NCBI GenBank assembly: GCA_030770545.1
Contig: CM061105.1
Coordinates: forward strand, 12,011,001 to 12,075,000
Reading direction: 5' to 3'
Source: Macropodus opercularis
Taxonomy: Eukaryota; Chordata; Actinopteri; Anabantiformes; Osphronemidae
Length of the DNA: 64,000 nt
The notes under the pieces were generated by a model. That model did no database searches. It worked only from the letters and a program-made list of their open reading frames with translations, and was not told the origin of the DNA. How positions within the stretch are numbered: position 1 is the stretch's first letter; every line of letters begins with the position of its first letter. Below are positions 46,589 to 61,000 of this stretch, in pieces. Both the position numbers and the translations under genes were made by a program.

Positions 46589-49500
46589 CTGAGAGAGAGA
46601 GAGAGAGAGAGCAGCATGAAAGAGAGAATGCAGTAGGGATGGAGGGAGTAGGGAGGTGAGGTGGGAAGTGAAGATCATGAAGGCAGGTCAGTAACATGAA
46701 GAGGAAAAGCTAAAAATAACAGTTTGATTATTAATATCCCAGGCTTTGAAGTTGGTGACTCCAAGCTGCTGACTGCGAGACAGAGGTTGTGTTCATTTGA
46801 GCTTATCAGGGTGTGCGGGGGCGGGAGGGTGGGACAATGAATAATGTGCGAACAGCATGCCCACCCAGAATCAGCAGCATCAGTACAGTGGGGCTTCACA
46901 GTCAGGAGGAAAACAATGAAACATCACATTAGTTCTACAAAAGATCAAGGTAAAGCTTTGATCATGGGCCTGAAACTGACTGGTGCCAACATGTTCAGGC
47001 TGAGCGATCCGATTTCTCACTTTCTCACTCAGCCTTCACTTAAAGTCTGCTAAAGCGCAGAGTTTACAATTTGTTCTTCTGCTCAGTGTGTATGTGTCTG
47101 GACTGAACTATCATTTAGGTGAAGGTGGTGTTCCAGCTTCATTCAGAAGGTTAAAGACCGATAATGCCAATAACCATCAATCCATACTTTATCCGCCTCC
47201 ATGAAACTTGCATGATATCTGGCTTTTAGAGGAAACTGCTGGACGTAAATCAGAGCACGACACCAGGAGTGACCAAGACACAAAAGCATACCAAACGGTC
47301 ATGAGTCTGCCAGAAGGCGTGTGGGAGAGACTGAAGTCAAATGGAAGAAAATGTTATCATCTGGAGAGACCAAAGTTAAGCTGTTTGGCTACAGCTGGTG
47401 AGAAACGTGGGCAACAGTTGTATGTACAGTACAGGCTCCCAGATCTCAGCTACAGAAGCTGGAACCTCGTTCAGAGGAGTCACAGATGGATTGGAGGCTC
47501 TTCTCACTAGTCTCCGTCCTGGAGACAGATTGTGTCGTATTCCCTCCATATCTTAACATGTGTTTAACTCTGTTCCTCGTCGTGTGGATTCTTGTTACTC
47601 GTCCTTGTTCTTCTGTCTGGTGTAGTTTTTGGTGTGGAATCGGGTTCGACAGTATTCTACAACAATCTGCTGATTTCCATTTGACCCACTGTGATTTGGC
47701 ACCAATGTCTTAGAAACGTTCAATTAAAGTGAGTTAAATACTTGGTCACATAGTCCCAGTTTTATATTTCTCGCTGACTTTGAGTACTTTGTTAGTTTCA
47801 GTTTGGCATTTGGCACCAGATGCTTCTATGTCTGCGTTTTCAGCTGACCTGCAGAAATCTACTGTACAATAAAATCCACACTCCGCTGCCTCACGTTATA
47901 CTAGCCAGGCCCCAGAGATGCTGCTTTATCAGACATGTTATACAGCTTTGTTCGACATGCAGGGGAGACTCCAGTACATAAACCAGTGGCAGTATAAAGA
48001 ACGTCGCCCTTGCAGTGGTGCTCACCCCTGACATTTTACAGGACAGCTCTTGTGGACTGAACAGGACAATTATGTCCCATTCTCTATATGGAACTTTCAT
48101 TAACAAGGCAACAAACATTTGATTGAATTCTCTACAGCAGAGAGTCGACCTGTTCGACCTCCTGCAGATAGTACTTCACAGATAAAGTGTCTGTTTGACT
48201 TTACTCTGAACTCCACTGCACTGCTGATTTCACGCCTCCAGGACAGGGGTTGCACATACCTGAGCACCAGTTGTGGCGTCCTCTGGTTTTTTGTCATCTC
48301 TGATTCGAAGGAAGCGGGGGAACCTCAGAGAAATGCCCTTCTCTGGATCCACCTGAGGGCACAGACAGAATCAGGATACAGTATAGCACCAGCATTTATT
48401 CTGTGTTCTCTGTACCTCTTAAGTTGTAACTGATTCATCATTTGTCTGGCAGGCTTCGAAAGCTATAATAATAACTAGTTCAAGGTTTATATACATCAAA
48501 CCCTTTTAGTTCCAGTTCTGAACACTGCACTTTTGCCCAGGTTAAATTTCTCTGAATCTCAAAGTCTCTACCTTCAAAACTGATGCTGTGCATATTTTCC
48601 ATTACATGAATAACCAGGGTGTGTTGAAGATTAAATATTTAACAAGGATGAATACTGAAGATTTCACACAAATGACAAGTATTCAGGACCAAGGATTGTT
48701 AGTGGTAAATATGTTTGCTAAAATGCTCCTAATCTAACAAGAAATTGCAAACATTAATTCCAAGAAACTTTTCCATCTTTTTCAGAGATCAACATCTTGA
48801 AAAGAATCACCCTCAGTGAATGAAAGTGTCATTTAAGGTGGTTTTATATTAGCCAGTACTGGTACTTCAACACCTGCAGTTTTTAATAACTTTAAATTAA
48901 ATGTGTAAAAACATCCAAAACCCCTTAGTCTTTCTTCCTATAAATATTTCTCCAACTAGGACCAAAATGATAGTTTGCATCGTTAATGTTGTGAAAAACA
49001 TTTATGTGCATCCTCACCATGAGGCCAAACCGCAGCTAATAAACCAGTATCTGTTACAACCCAGGATCTTTTACAACACGTTTAATAACTCAATTAAAAG
49101 GCTCTAATTGGGACTTTTCACTGTAGGCAACAGACCATAACAAGCAGTTGTACAAGAGTGTATCAGTATAAACACATGGGGATGACTAACGGACTGAACT
49201 GACCATTCCCATGGCAGCTTTGTAGACGGGGGACAGCGACAGGTCTGCGCACTTCACCTCCCAAACCTGCACGGCGTCAAGCCACACATCGGGCTCTGCT
49301 GATTGGTCGAAGCGGTAGTAGGCACGTGGCTTAGGCAGAATGTGATCCTGGAGAAAATGAATTAAACACATGAATTAAACATTTCAACTCTATAGATTAT
49401 AAATCATTTTCCGTGCAGGGTAAAAACACCCACTTAAAGCTGTCAGACCAGACAAGGCCACGTTGCCGACAAAAACATAAAGAGACAGTGACAGAGCGGC

Positions 49501-52500
49501 TTTGGTTGCCCTGCTGGATCCTGCTGCCGCCTCACGATCACGTCCCAGGAGACGGTGCCGAGTCTGAACACTCAGATGATACCTAGCTGCCTGGGGGGCA
49601 ACATGGGTGTGTGATTTACAAGCCACATTACCCTAAACCTACATGAAGGATTTCATTCAGGAACACTTTGATATAAACGTTTACATGACTTGAAGCACGT
49701 CTTAGAGTTGCAGAGAAGCATCTTAGAGGCTCCACCCAATTGCTCCTTCTCTGTAAGCAAACCATCAACGTACAGCGTTTAATAGCACAAGGAGCAATGC
49801 AATCATGGTGTTAGCATAGATGTCACACCTGTTGAATGATACCATCTCATTCTGGAACAAGAAGCTCCATTTCAGCCTGTCTGACACTGAAGGAGGATAA
49901 CTAGACTGACGCAGTGTCCACAGAACTGGGTCACAGCTAAGTAATGCAGGGAAAACCAGGCTCCAGCAGGAAGTGGCGCTGGTGGTTGTGACACACATTA
50001 TTTATACCGTAGGAATTCAAGTGACACTCTCTTACTGAATGAATTTCACTCAGTGAGCTGGGCGGCATGGAGTTCGCCGACACACACCAGTTGCGCTGGG
50101 TCCCAGTCATATACTTCATTATACAGGTCAGGTGTGAGTTAGACGTAACCGGCCTACATTGTTTCTATGTCTTTATGGTTTACGGTAAATACCACAAAGG
50201 GCAATTGAAATTTTGTAATTACACTTCAGAGAGGCCTGAAAAGGTAAACGCGTAGGAGCTATTTCTGTTCTATCAAGCTATTTGTGTTGATTTGAGTGTG
50301 TTTACACCTCCGAGCAGTGGGTGAAGAATTCATGTTGATGGTATATGTAATGAGACTTATTTATGCAGAGTAATTACAATCAAGTGCAGGTGTTGTTGCC
50401 GGAGGAAGCGCAGAGTTTTTGTGTCGGCTGTAGCTGCATTTATTGTTTAGTGAGTGGAACATTGAGGGGGATGAGTTTCACCGAGAAAAATACCAAATAA
50501 CCCTCAAATACATCAAACTAAAGGCAGAGGAAACCGTGAATGAACATTAGTTCGGCTGTGGCTATTGCAACAAAAGGGTTTGTGTCTACTTTTTAATTGT
50601 GGTAAATTGTAGAAACAAGGTTATAAAATAATCTATGAACACCACAGTTGGTTAGATTTGGGTTCAACATGATAACAAATTGCCTGAACATGCAGAAAAC
50701 CAGACTGTAACACTTAATGAAGATGTAAGAGCCATTAGTGAAGTGATGATCGTAAGAACATAAGCCAAACACTGGAAACCCGAAAAAATCACTTGGAGCC
50801 TTTCACTTTGCACAAAAATCATTTGTAGGAGCTGGTTTCAGGACACTGCATGAAGTCGAGCTCCACAGACAGAAAACCACTGACAAAATGTTCCAAAACT
50901 TCACCAGAGAAGAAGCCTGATGAATATTTAGAGCAGATACTTCAATTAGAGTCAACCACGATTAAATCGTTTGGATCAGATGGGACTCACGCTAATGGTC
51001 TCATTAATGTGAAGTCACATTTGTTGCATTTGTTTCTAAAACACTGAGCTACATTTGTAGCGTAATTAACCAAACTTTTATCAGTTAAAATGGCTTCACC
51101 ATTTCCTGGCTTTTGCTAAAAACAAATAAAACTGCTCTGAACGCTAATGATTTGTAATTACCAACATGTACATCAGAGGTGAAGTGCACTCAGAGCTTTG
51201 GCTTTGGTACATACTACTTTATTGAACTCCATGCGAAAAATAACGCTGGGCAGCTGCACTCAGAGCGATGACACTATGAGGTTCAGTGTCTTGCCCAGGA
51301 ACAGACACGTGGCCTGGGATTCATGGACGACAGTACCGACAGAGGCTCAGCAACTAGTTAGTGCATTTCCATGCATGACAATGAACACTGGTAAAGTAAT
51401 ACAATGGTTTAACCGTCAGAGCTGCAGGGCCCTTTTCAGTCAGTTGGTTAATCTATAGACGTTTCAGGGTAGTTACATCTCCGTGCTAACTGCTCGCCAC
51501 CCAGAGGACTGTGAACACAGCCAATCGTCTTGCTGTCTGGACTCCCATTGGCCTGCAGCACTGCAACCAAAGCTACACGACTCGCGTTAATTCACCATCC
51601 ATCACTTTCAGATGGAGGGCTTCATTACAAAGCACTACAGTAGGGCCTGTATTGGTAGAGAAAAAAATGGTTACACCGCCTTCTCAATCACCATTTCACT
51701 TGAATTCTGCACCGTGCAGCAGTTTGAACCACTGACACTAAACCCTTAACCTTTGAAATGTTTCTTTAAGATTATTTTACTGCAGAACGCCAGCATACTT
51801 GACTTGTCTGTATATCCAACAATCTGTCATTTCAGTACAGCAATGAAGTCTCTGTTCTTGTTTCAGTAAAAAAAAAAAAAAGATCTAAATTTAGCCGATA
51901 GAAGTCAAGAGTATTTAAATTAATTCAGACTCTCACAACAGCTATCAGTTTTCAGAGAGCAGTTGTCAATTTCTTCAAATGCTGCTGCTGTGGAACAAAC
52001 CTCTTCAAATGTAAATTGAAAAGCAATTAAATCCCCAACATCAGCGCACGCCTGCACTGCTCCACATGCAAGGGAGCGGTTCATGATCTGTGCTCTGCGT
52101 TTCCAGATAGTGGCCGAGTTCACGCAAAATAACACATGTAATTTAAGCAATTTATACTTTCTTTGTTACTTTCTTGTCATTTATTTAAATGACTACTCTA
52201 ATTTAATTTAATTAGTTAGAGATACTTGAAGTTGTTGGTGTCACTTACAAATTGATGCCAGTGTTTGATATTAATTTTTGGCTCCCCATTATGAATTGAG
52301 AGTTGGATTAACAATGACTGAGGAAAGGCCACTTTTTTAGACTCACCAAACGAGTGTATGAACACTTTGAAACGTTTTTACAAAGCTGGTATGTTGAGTC
52401 ATGTTGCGCCACTTTACCTTTAAGAACTTGTAATGCTGCTCCAGATCTTCATCCTTAAAGCCCGTCCCGATCTGAAAGAGATGAAACGAAATGAGAAAGA

Positions 52501-55016
52501 CAGACACACACACACACACACTCAAATACAGACGCTCATATTCTCTCATGGCAAGACCGCAGCCGTTTGGCAGCAAGCGGCTGAACACAGCAAGCAAATG
52601 CCCCACCTACCCCATGAGAGCCTTGTCTAACTGCTTCGCCTGAAGCATCGAGTCACCTCTTAAAAGAACTGAACCCAGTGACACGTGGGATCACCCGATG
52701 CACTGATAAGCATAGAAAAAGGAAGAATAAAGGCTGCGACATAATTCAAATATAGCATTTACCAGCCGACAGGAGTATTCTGAAGAGTTCTGTAGGAGTC
52801 CAAAGGACACTTTATGTTCCTAAAGCTGGTTTAAAGGGTTTATTTAAAGTGGTAGCTCTATGTGATCTCTATCTATAGGCCACATCATCACTTGGTCACA
52901 CGTTATCAAAGCACTCACAAGTTATTAGAGTGATTCTGTATCCTAAAACCATCTAAATTTCACACTGTCATTCATAACTTAGTTATACTGGTGAAAGCCA
53001 TGTCTGACCAGGCTAACTAATTAATTACCTATTAATTATTCACAGCGAGCTAAAATGTTGATGCCTGTATGAAACATATCATGGCCTCAACTTAATCACG
53101 TCAGGCAGCAGAGCTGGGTACTACAGATTGCTCTGTTAGCTACTGTGAGTTCACTGGCAAGTAAACAAGAAATAATGTTATGCTAGTCAGAGTTATGCAT
53201 TGTCTGTCTTTATATGTGGCCCTGCGGTGGCCTGGCGACCTGCCCAGGGTGAACCCCGCTGCTTGCCCGGATGACAGCCGGGATAGGCTCCAGCATGACC
53301 GCGACCATTACGAGGACGAAGTATAAAGCGAGTCGGCCACAATTATAGACATTGGGTTGAATGGGAGCACATCCTAATGGTGCGTTCATTTCTACTGTGG
53401 TCACCATACTGATGGTATAGACACACACATTTTCAGAAAAAAGTTTGTATTTGTACAAACATTGTATTTGATTGAATTTGTGTTCCTCTTGGTTTCTATA
53501 GGGGTGTGTGAGGACGACAGAACTGCTCCTGGAGCCAGTCAGGGCTCAAGGACATTTCAGTAGGATGTATAGCTGAGATTACTTTGGGGAAACACAAATC
53601 TAGGTCAAATTCTGCTTTCAGCTACAGCAGAGACTCAACTTGTGATTTCCCAAAGTTTACAATGTCAAGGATAACAAGATTATTTTTATGGATTTCTGCT
53701 TTTGTTTTATTACTGACATTGGAAAGTGAAGGCGAGAGGGGAAGCGCAGAGAAGAAGTGGAAGCTGCATTGACAGGACACCAGGTCCTTCCTCCTCAGCT
53801 GCCATGATGCCAATGTCTAAACAGACCGAGTTCCTTGTTCATCTAAAATAACGTACGTTCCTATTTTAAACAACGCAGCTGCAGAGCTAACGCTGTAACC
53901 GAGAAGGTCTTCATAAATGGTGCAAGTCTATTTTTTTCCAGTTTACACATACTACAGCAGTTACAATAGGCTCTGAGAGCTATCGAAACACAGGTGACCT
54001 ACATTCAATAACGACTGAACGTATCCTGTGTGGGAACAGACGGAGCATTGAACATCCCTCTTAAACTGCATCTCCAGTGAAATCTGGGGAGATAAGCCCC
54101 CTAACATTTTCATTTCAAAGTAGATCTGCGTTAGAACACAGACTTTCATGTACTAGATTGTCTCAAACTGAAAAAAAACACATTATCTGTTGGCTCAATT
54201 AAGTCTTTAACTGTGACACTGTGATTATTTCGCCAACACTTTTCTTCCAAGATTCCCCGCTCACAATAGGGCACAATAAATAAATGACACTGCCTGTAAT
54301 ATCCCCAGTGTTTCATTCCAGCAGTAAGAAGCATGCCAAGTGCTGAAAAATCAATCAGTCTGACAGTTAATTATAAGATAAACTGATTTGCGCTCTGTTT
54401 ATTTTAACTGTGAGCCTCTGTCTGCTTTTTTCTGTATTACCAAAATTGCTGCGCATGCAGAAGGTTATGCAGCAATTTAAAAGAAAAAGCTGAAGGTATA
54501 ACTTTCTAGCAAAAGACTCATGAAACTCGATAACAGACAAAAGAAAGGATTTATTCTTCTACTTTTCACACAAGCCGAGTCTTATTTTGTGTCATTTGAA
54601 CTCATCAAGTTGTGCTTCACTTTGTCCAACACAGACATCTTTGCGGGAAAACATTCTCCTGTAAGATTTTATTTTCAAAGGCAATACTGTGAACAGGAGT
54701 AACTGAAAACTTAATAGCAATGTAACGGCCACTAACATCTAGCAGCTCCAGTGAAGTCAAGCAGAGTGCTGGACCAGTGAAGCCCCCGGTGCAGGAGCGA
54801 GTGAAGGGCAGCAAGGAAGAGAGGTGCTGCTTTAAAAAAAAAAAAAAAAAAAAAAACGCGTGTTCGCAAGTCACTAAATCCCTTTTCCATGGTTAAAAAC
54901 ATAAAAGTGGCAGAAGGAAAAAATAGACATGAAAGGTTTTAGCAGGTCAGAGAAGAGACAGAATTTATGTTCTGGTGAAGCGATACTCCGACTAGTTCAT
55001 GCTCTCATTATCTCAG

Positions 55017-55047
<31 letters not shown>

Positions 55048-58000
55048 AGGTCACACATGCTCCATCACATGCTTACCACCTCTATCCTATGAAGCCTTCA
55101 GTCACGCATTCAGTCTTGTAGACGTACTGGTTTTCATTCACTTGACTTGAGGGGGAAAGTGACAGCAAGCAAGAACACACACGCACAGCACAAAGTAAAA
55201 ACCCAGCCGTGCACACACACATACAAACCACAAAAAAAAAAAACATGCATACTCCATTAAAACTACATAACGGCTTAATGCAAAGATCTAAAAATACGCA
55301 CTGCACAGCAGCTGCACGGGCGTTCCAATGCATAAAATATGTTATTTCATGGTTGCTGAGTGGACAGACTGACATGCTACCTATTAACATCTGCAAAATC
55401 CAACAAGTAAAAATTAAATGTATTCAATGGCTGTATGTTCATGGAAGATCTACAACATCTTAAATCTTCATGTGTCAATCTCTATATTTAGTCTACAGTA
55501 TATACTACAGTGAAAGTGAGATTTCACAGTCCTGTGTATTCTGAAACGGAGGCTGGTATGTCTGACACAACACTATATACCTAGATGGAAAAACTCTGAA
55601 GTGTCAAAAGGTGACTTGTAATGTACTGTAAACAACTCTGCTATACAGGATATGCTTTCAGAAAAGGAAAGAGGTTAAGAACATAGTCGTCTTGTCTTTT
55701 CATCACCCTTTGCTTTTTCATAAAAGAGAAAGCTGATTAATTTTATTATTTCTACGATTAAGATTGTATTATGGACTACAGCAAACTGAATTAAAAGATA
55801 AAGTGCTTTAATTACAGAGAAATGGTTCAACCTATTAATCTTATCGACACATTTTTCTTGTTTCTAGAGGAATAAATACAATCCCAACCACGAGCACCGT
55901 GTGTGATGTATAGCACCACTGCAGCTGTACAGACACGCACCTTGCACACGGACTGGAACTCTTCATTCTCGTCGTCATAGCAGGCCAGCAGGAAGCCCCC
56001 ATAGGTGCCCGTCCTCTTGCCTTTCCCCAAGTAGGCGCCAATCACACACAGATCAACGGTGTCGCCCACCCCCTCCAGGTAGTCCTTCTTCAGCTGGGGG
56101 GAGAGCACAACGGTATGTAAACAGCATGCCATTGCACCGAAGTGGAATAAAAACTGATGAGAGGTATCACTGGAGCTGAAAAATGCATCTCATTATTAAC
56201 TAAATCGAATCAGTTATGGCTCCCAAAAGGTGCCAATTTTCTTTGTGTAAATTAAAAGCCAAGGGGCGCAATTAAAGGTAATTTATCAACTATGTGAACT
56301 GTCAGAGGCCTTGGCTGCTGCGTTAAGATGCTGACAAGCTAATAAGAAATCAAATGTTCTGGTTCTCCAGAAATTTTAAATTACTTTGGCTGAAAATGCT
56401 TAAATCAGTGATTGTGATTAAGGGCAGTGTGTGGGAAGTGTTACTATAACGCGGAGCCTGTTTTGCATGTTGGAAATCTGTAGTGTTAGTTAGTAGTTAT
56501 CTGTGTTAAGTGTTAATGCCAACACAAAACTTAGTGTCAGTTACTGCTGCGACCCCCTCAGCCACCAAACACACACCTTCAGCCAGTTATGGGAGCGCTT
56601 GGCAATTTCATAGGTGGCATCCTTCTCCAGAGTCTTCACCATCAGGCCCTCACAGGAGTCTACACACACAGATATGCGTAAACACACTTGCGGTTTTGCA
56701 AAAAGGAAATGAACAGATTATCTTTTAGATACATGGAAGGTCTTTGTCTCCTCCTGCACACAAGATGCATAAATGGGCTCAGGACACAAAGACAAACCGT
56801 AGACAAGCAACTCATATTCACAAAACACACAGAGAAATAGTCTGATGTTCTCTCTCATACACAGAGTCACACAACACAAGAAAAGTCAATTACACAACTC
56901 ATAGGTTCAGTCTGTGTCACGCTCACATGCATGCAAACACACAACAACAGTACCAACATCCAGGTCCAAAGAGGAGGCAGCAGGCAGGGAAACAAGTACA
57001 CAGCGACGCACATCACTCGCACAATTTACACATGAAGGCAGCAGGCAAAGGAAACAAATGAAATGAAATTCCCATGCAATACACCCACACACAAATAGGC
57101 TGAGGACGCACAGGGACAGCAGGAAAGGAAAGTGCGCCGTTAGTAAACACACAAAGTTCAAAACACAAAAACAAGAAGGCAAACAAGCAGCAAAGTCATT
57201 CGCCATCTCCCCCACACACCTCGGACAGACTGCTCCAGGAACTCTGCAATGGTGTCGGTGTTGTCAGAATCGATGGAACGGGCGAACACAAACTCTCCCT
57301 CCACCTCTGAGAAGCTCTCTCTCAGCAGAGCCCGACGCCGACACAACGGCTGTCGCACCAGGGACTACACACACATACACATGACAAGTTATTACAAATG
57401 GCAAAAACTGTTTGTCATTACAACAGATTCCTTTTCGTACCTTAATGCATTGCAATGACAAGGATGAAATGCTATCTCAAATACCTACCCACACACAAAC
57501 ACTGACGCAGAGCACAGATACACAGTCACGACAGCTTTGGACACACTTACCCACACACACACACAAACAAACAGGCTCAACGCTGCAGCAACACGTCGGC
57601 ACTATGAGCATATTTCTAATCTCTTATTGAAGTTTGGGGGGGATTTGTGCACTAAAGGTTAACGGAACAGCCACAGAATCAACATGTTGACTGTGTTCAA
57701 CAACAGGAACACACCTACACATGATGCTGAGAAAAGAGTGATGCACTGCAGGTCAGTGGATGCTGCGCTTTTCCTTTTAATGAGGACAGTCCAGGGCTTT
57801 CTGGTTCTGCCTTAATCTCTAGTAGTATAGTTACAGCACTAACATATTGCTGCAATTCTCATCTACCTGAAGGACAAAAATTACATCTGCCTGGTCATGC
57901 ATCAAACTAACAATGACCATGTTTGTGTGATGGGACCATATTCTTGGCTGAGCAGACGTGGAAGAAGCCAAGGTTGTATGTTCAGGCGATGAATCCAAAT

Positions 58001-61000
58001 TCCCAGAGTTCCGTCCCAACTCACTTAGAAAGTTCATGACAATTTCTGTACATTCTGGGATTGTTTTACATTTTACAGTCAGGTTACAGCTTAGTGGAGA
58101 GCTGATTTGTGTCACGGATGGGAAATAAAATTGCTGCTTGTCCCAACATGTTGACGTGTGTCAAGACACTGTCGCTGACTCAGACAACATTGGTGCAGGA
58201 GTTTTGATGCGTGGGTTATAGGTTTGCTGCCCTTAATGGTCACATTGTCACAAAATCACATAATTTCACTTCAACGGTTTTTATTTTAAAGCGCTGCTTC
58301 CAAACGTCAAAACTGTCCTCAACAAAACGTGCAGATTTTGTGGGTAACGTCCCCATGTGACCTTGTTGAGGCTGTTACTGCAGCCGCTGCAGTTTGGCTT
58401 GGGCGTCACCAGGGATGTCTGGTGTGTCGGTGGCACATACTGCAGTGCACGGGGAACTGGACAGTCACAATTTGTACAAAGTAGAAATAAAGAATTTTAA
58501 TTAATGAATACATAACTAAAAACAACGTGTTTACAGAGAAATTAATTAATAGAATTTACATAACCGCCATTAGGTAGGACGCAGTAACAAAGTGTCACAA
58601 CCTAAGAGATCTTTTAATCATACAATTTTGTTTCCGTTGCCTGGGAAAACTTGTAACACATTAGCATTTTCTTGAGTAGACTTTTAGGAAATTCTGGATT
58701 GATATGTACCCACTCAATCCCACACACAGTCACAATTACCACCCACAGCACAAACACACAGAGTCTTAGAAGGGTAGCGACTCAGAGACGGTGTCAGACA
58801 GACACACACGCACTCAGACACACTCCACTGGAATTACAATGAGCGTTAAAATCATTATCTAGTAACGGCCTCCTGTAGCACCATCATTGGCATTCAGGGA
58901 TGTTTGCTGGCATCTCGATGGGGTGACGAGCATGCGAGCAAGCTCACAAACAGCAAACACGCACGCACACGAGCCGGGTTCTAAACGGCGATGACAGCGC
59001 TGACAGAGATCTCTGGGAAACATTTTCCTCATCATCACTGGGCCTTACCTCGCCGTTGAGATAGAGAAGGTCAAAGGCGTACACGCACACTTGGACTTTG
59101 ATCTCAGACGCATCCACGTCCTGCAGGGAGGCATCAACACACATACATATATTTAAATATTTTTCCCTTGACGAAAATATGCAAATAGCTGCATCCTATT
59201 CACAAATCGCTACATCCAACCTTGGGACTTGTTACAACGAGCTCTTTGATTTCTCTCCTGTTGATCTTGAAAGTTAACCACCTCCCCGCCTTCCCATCTT
59301 CTCCCTACCTTTCAACGGTATTACACCTACTTGTGTTCCTCCCCCCACTTGCAGTGTATTACTTCACTAACCTCTTCTCCTTTTCCATCTCCTATTCTCA
59401 CCTCTGCAGCACCCCATCGTGTTTATTCTGCTCTTGTTTACCCCCGTCAGTCCATACACTCTCCGGTCTGGCCTATTACAGGGTTTCTGCCGTGGCCCTG
59501 ACACAACAAGTTTATGACTTTTTCTATAACTGCAATGAAGCAATATTGGATTTCTAGGATTGGGTTGCGCCATGTATTTGTAAATCTATTACCAAGTTAT
59601 TTCTTTCTACCAAACAGCTGCAGGCTAGTGATTTGCTAAATCAGTTGGCTTCATTAAAACCTAGAGGAACCCTGAGGAGTCTGACATGTAGTACTTTACT
59701 ATTAATTAATGTGATACAGTCCAATCAGCAAAACTCTTAGCGCGACCTTCATGGGGCTGCATAGAGAGATCATGCTGACCTCTGTCCACCTCCACATCAA
59801 AGCACCAGGTGATATGCAAACTAATGTACTGCTCAGATGGTTTCGATGAAGAATCCTTGCTTCCAAAGGCGAACATGAAGTTAATTCCCTTCTTAAAAAA
59901 AAGCAGAGATGTTTTCCCAGAAAGATGCACGCACACAATTCCTAAAGGGCAACTTTATCAATTTTTAACTAGTTTGTACGGCTCTGTAATAGTTTGGGGA
60001 GTAAATGTACAGTATAGTTAGAAAACCATTTTCTAATTGTGTCAACACAGATAAAAATGTTCCATTTAAAGAGAACAGATCCATTTCTAAGACTCTTAAA
60101 TTTCTGTACTCCTCGCCAACCTGCTCGTCTAGACTCCTCACGATGAAATCATCAGAAATTATTTTATTTTCAGCTAGGAGAGGCATTTTTAATACAAGGA
60201 AAGCAGAGGAAGGTTATACACAATTTTTATAGAGAACTCCCTAAAGCAGAACCAGAGGAAGCAAGTTGAAAAGCTTCAGGGAGCCTTGTGCAAGAAGTTG
60301 CTAGGAAATATCTGTAGAGAAACAATATTTTTATTGAATTATATAACATGCCCACCAGTAGTCTGCAAACAGTAGATTTGTAGGCATTATTATTATTTGA
60401 AGGTGCGCGTGTGTATTTGCTTCAGAGTTAGCGAACAACAACACTGTTATCTGAACTTCTAACAGGACGCTACTGAAGGAGCCTTTTTTACATTTCTGGT
60501 ATACTGTGGTATTTCTCTGAAAGACCATTTAAGATGTTCTATATTTTGAATTGTATTATTATTATTTACCAACAAATTCTTAGTATTGGATGTGTGACTT
60601 TTATATTTATGGAAGTTATACCCAGTTATCTCCCAGGTGCATTTGAGGCAGTGCCTAATGTTTCTAGTTGCTACGACAGAACATATTAAGAGTGAAGTGT
60701 AGCAGCAACCCAGGCACATTAGGCTCTGCTTCACATACATCTGGCAGTTCCTGGGTACGAAGACATCATTTATCTGACTAAGTGTGTGCAGTGAAACCAA
60801 CTGGTATTTAGTGCGGCATACATCCAGAGAAATCTCTCCAAAATGTGATATTCCATGTTATAAAACTAAATTAAGCTGCAGTGTTTACAATAAAACCCAA
60901 ACCTGAAAGATTTCTCTGCTGATTTATCAGTCTTCTGCTTTATTCTCTTCTCCACTCCCTCGTTACTCTCCCCTTCGCTCATTAATGGCATACAATTAGT

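Larger units (their letters stand above)
46589..48259 (-). other. lig1 last intron
   Basis: 1.7 kb. A GA repeat at 46591-46611 abuts the acceptor and a likely Tc1-like transposase remnant lies at about 47205-47500. Confidence 0.75.
52472..55940 (-). other. lig1 intron with repeats
   Basis: 3.5 kb. It holds a teleost repeat at 53214-53332, a 23-base A-run at 54834-54856 and a CA repeat at 55017-55045. No gene seen. Confidence 0.75.
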
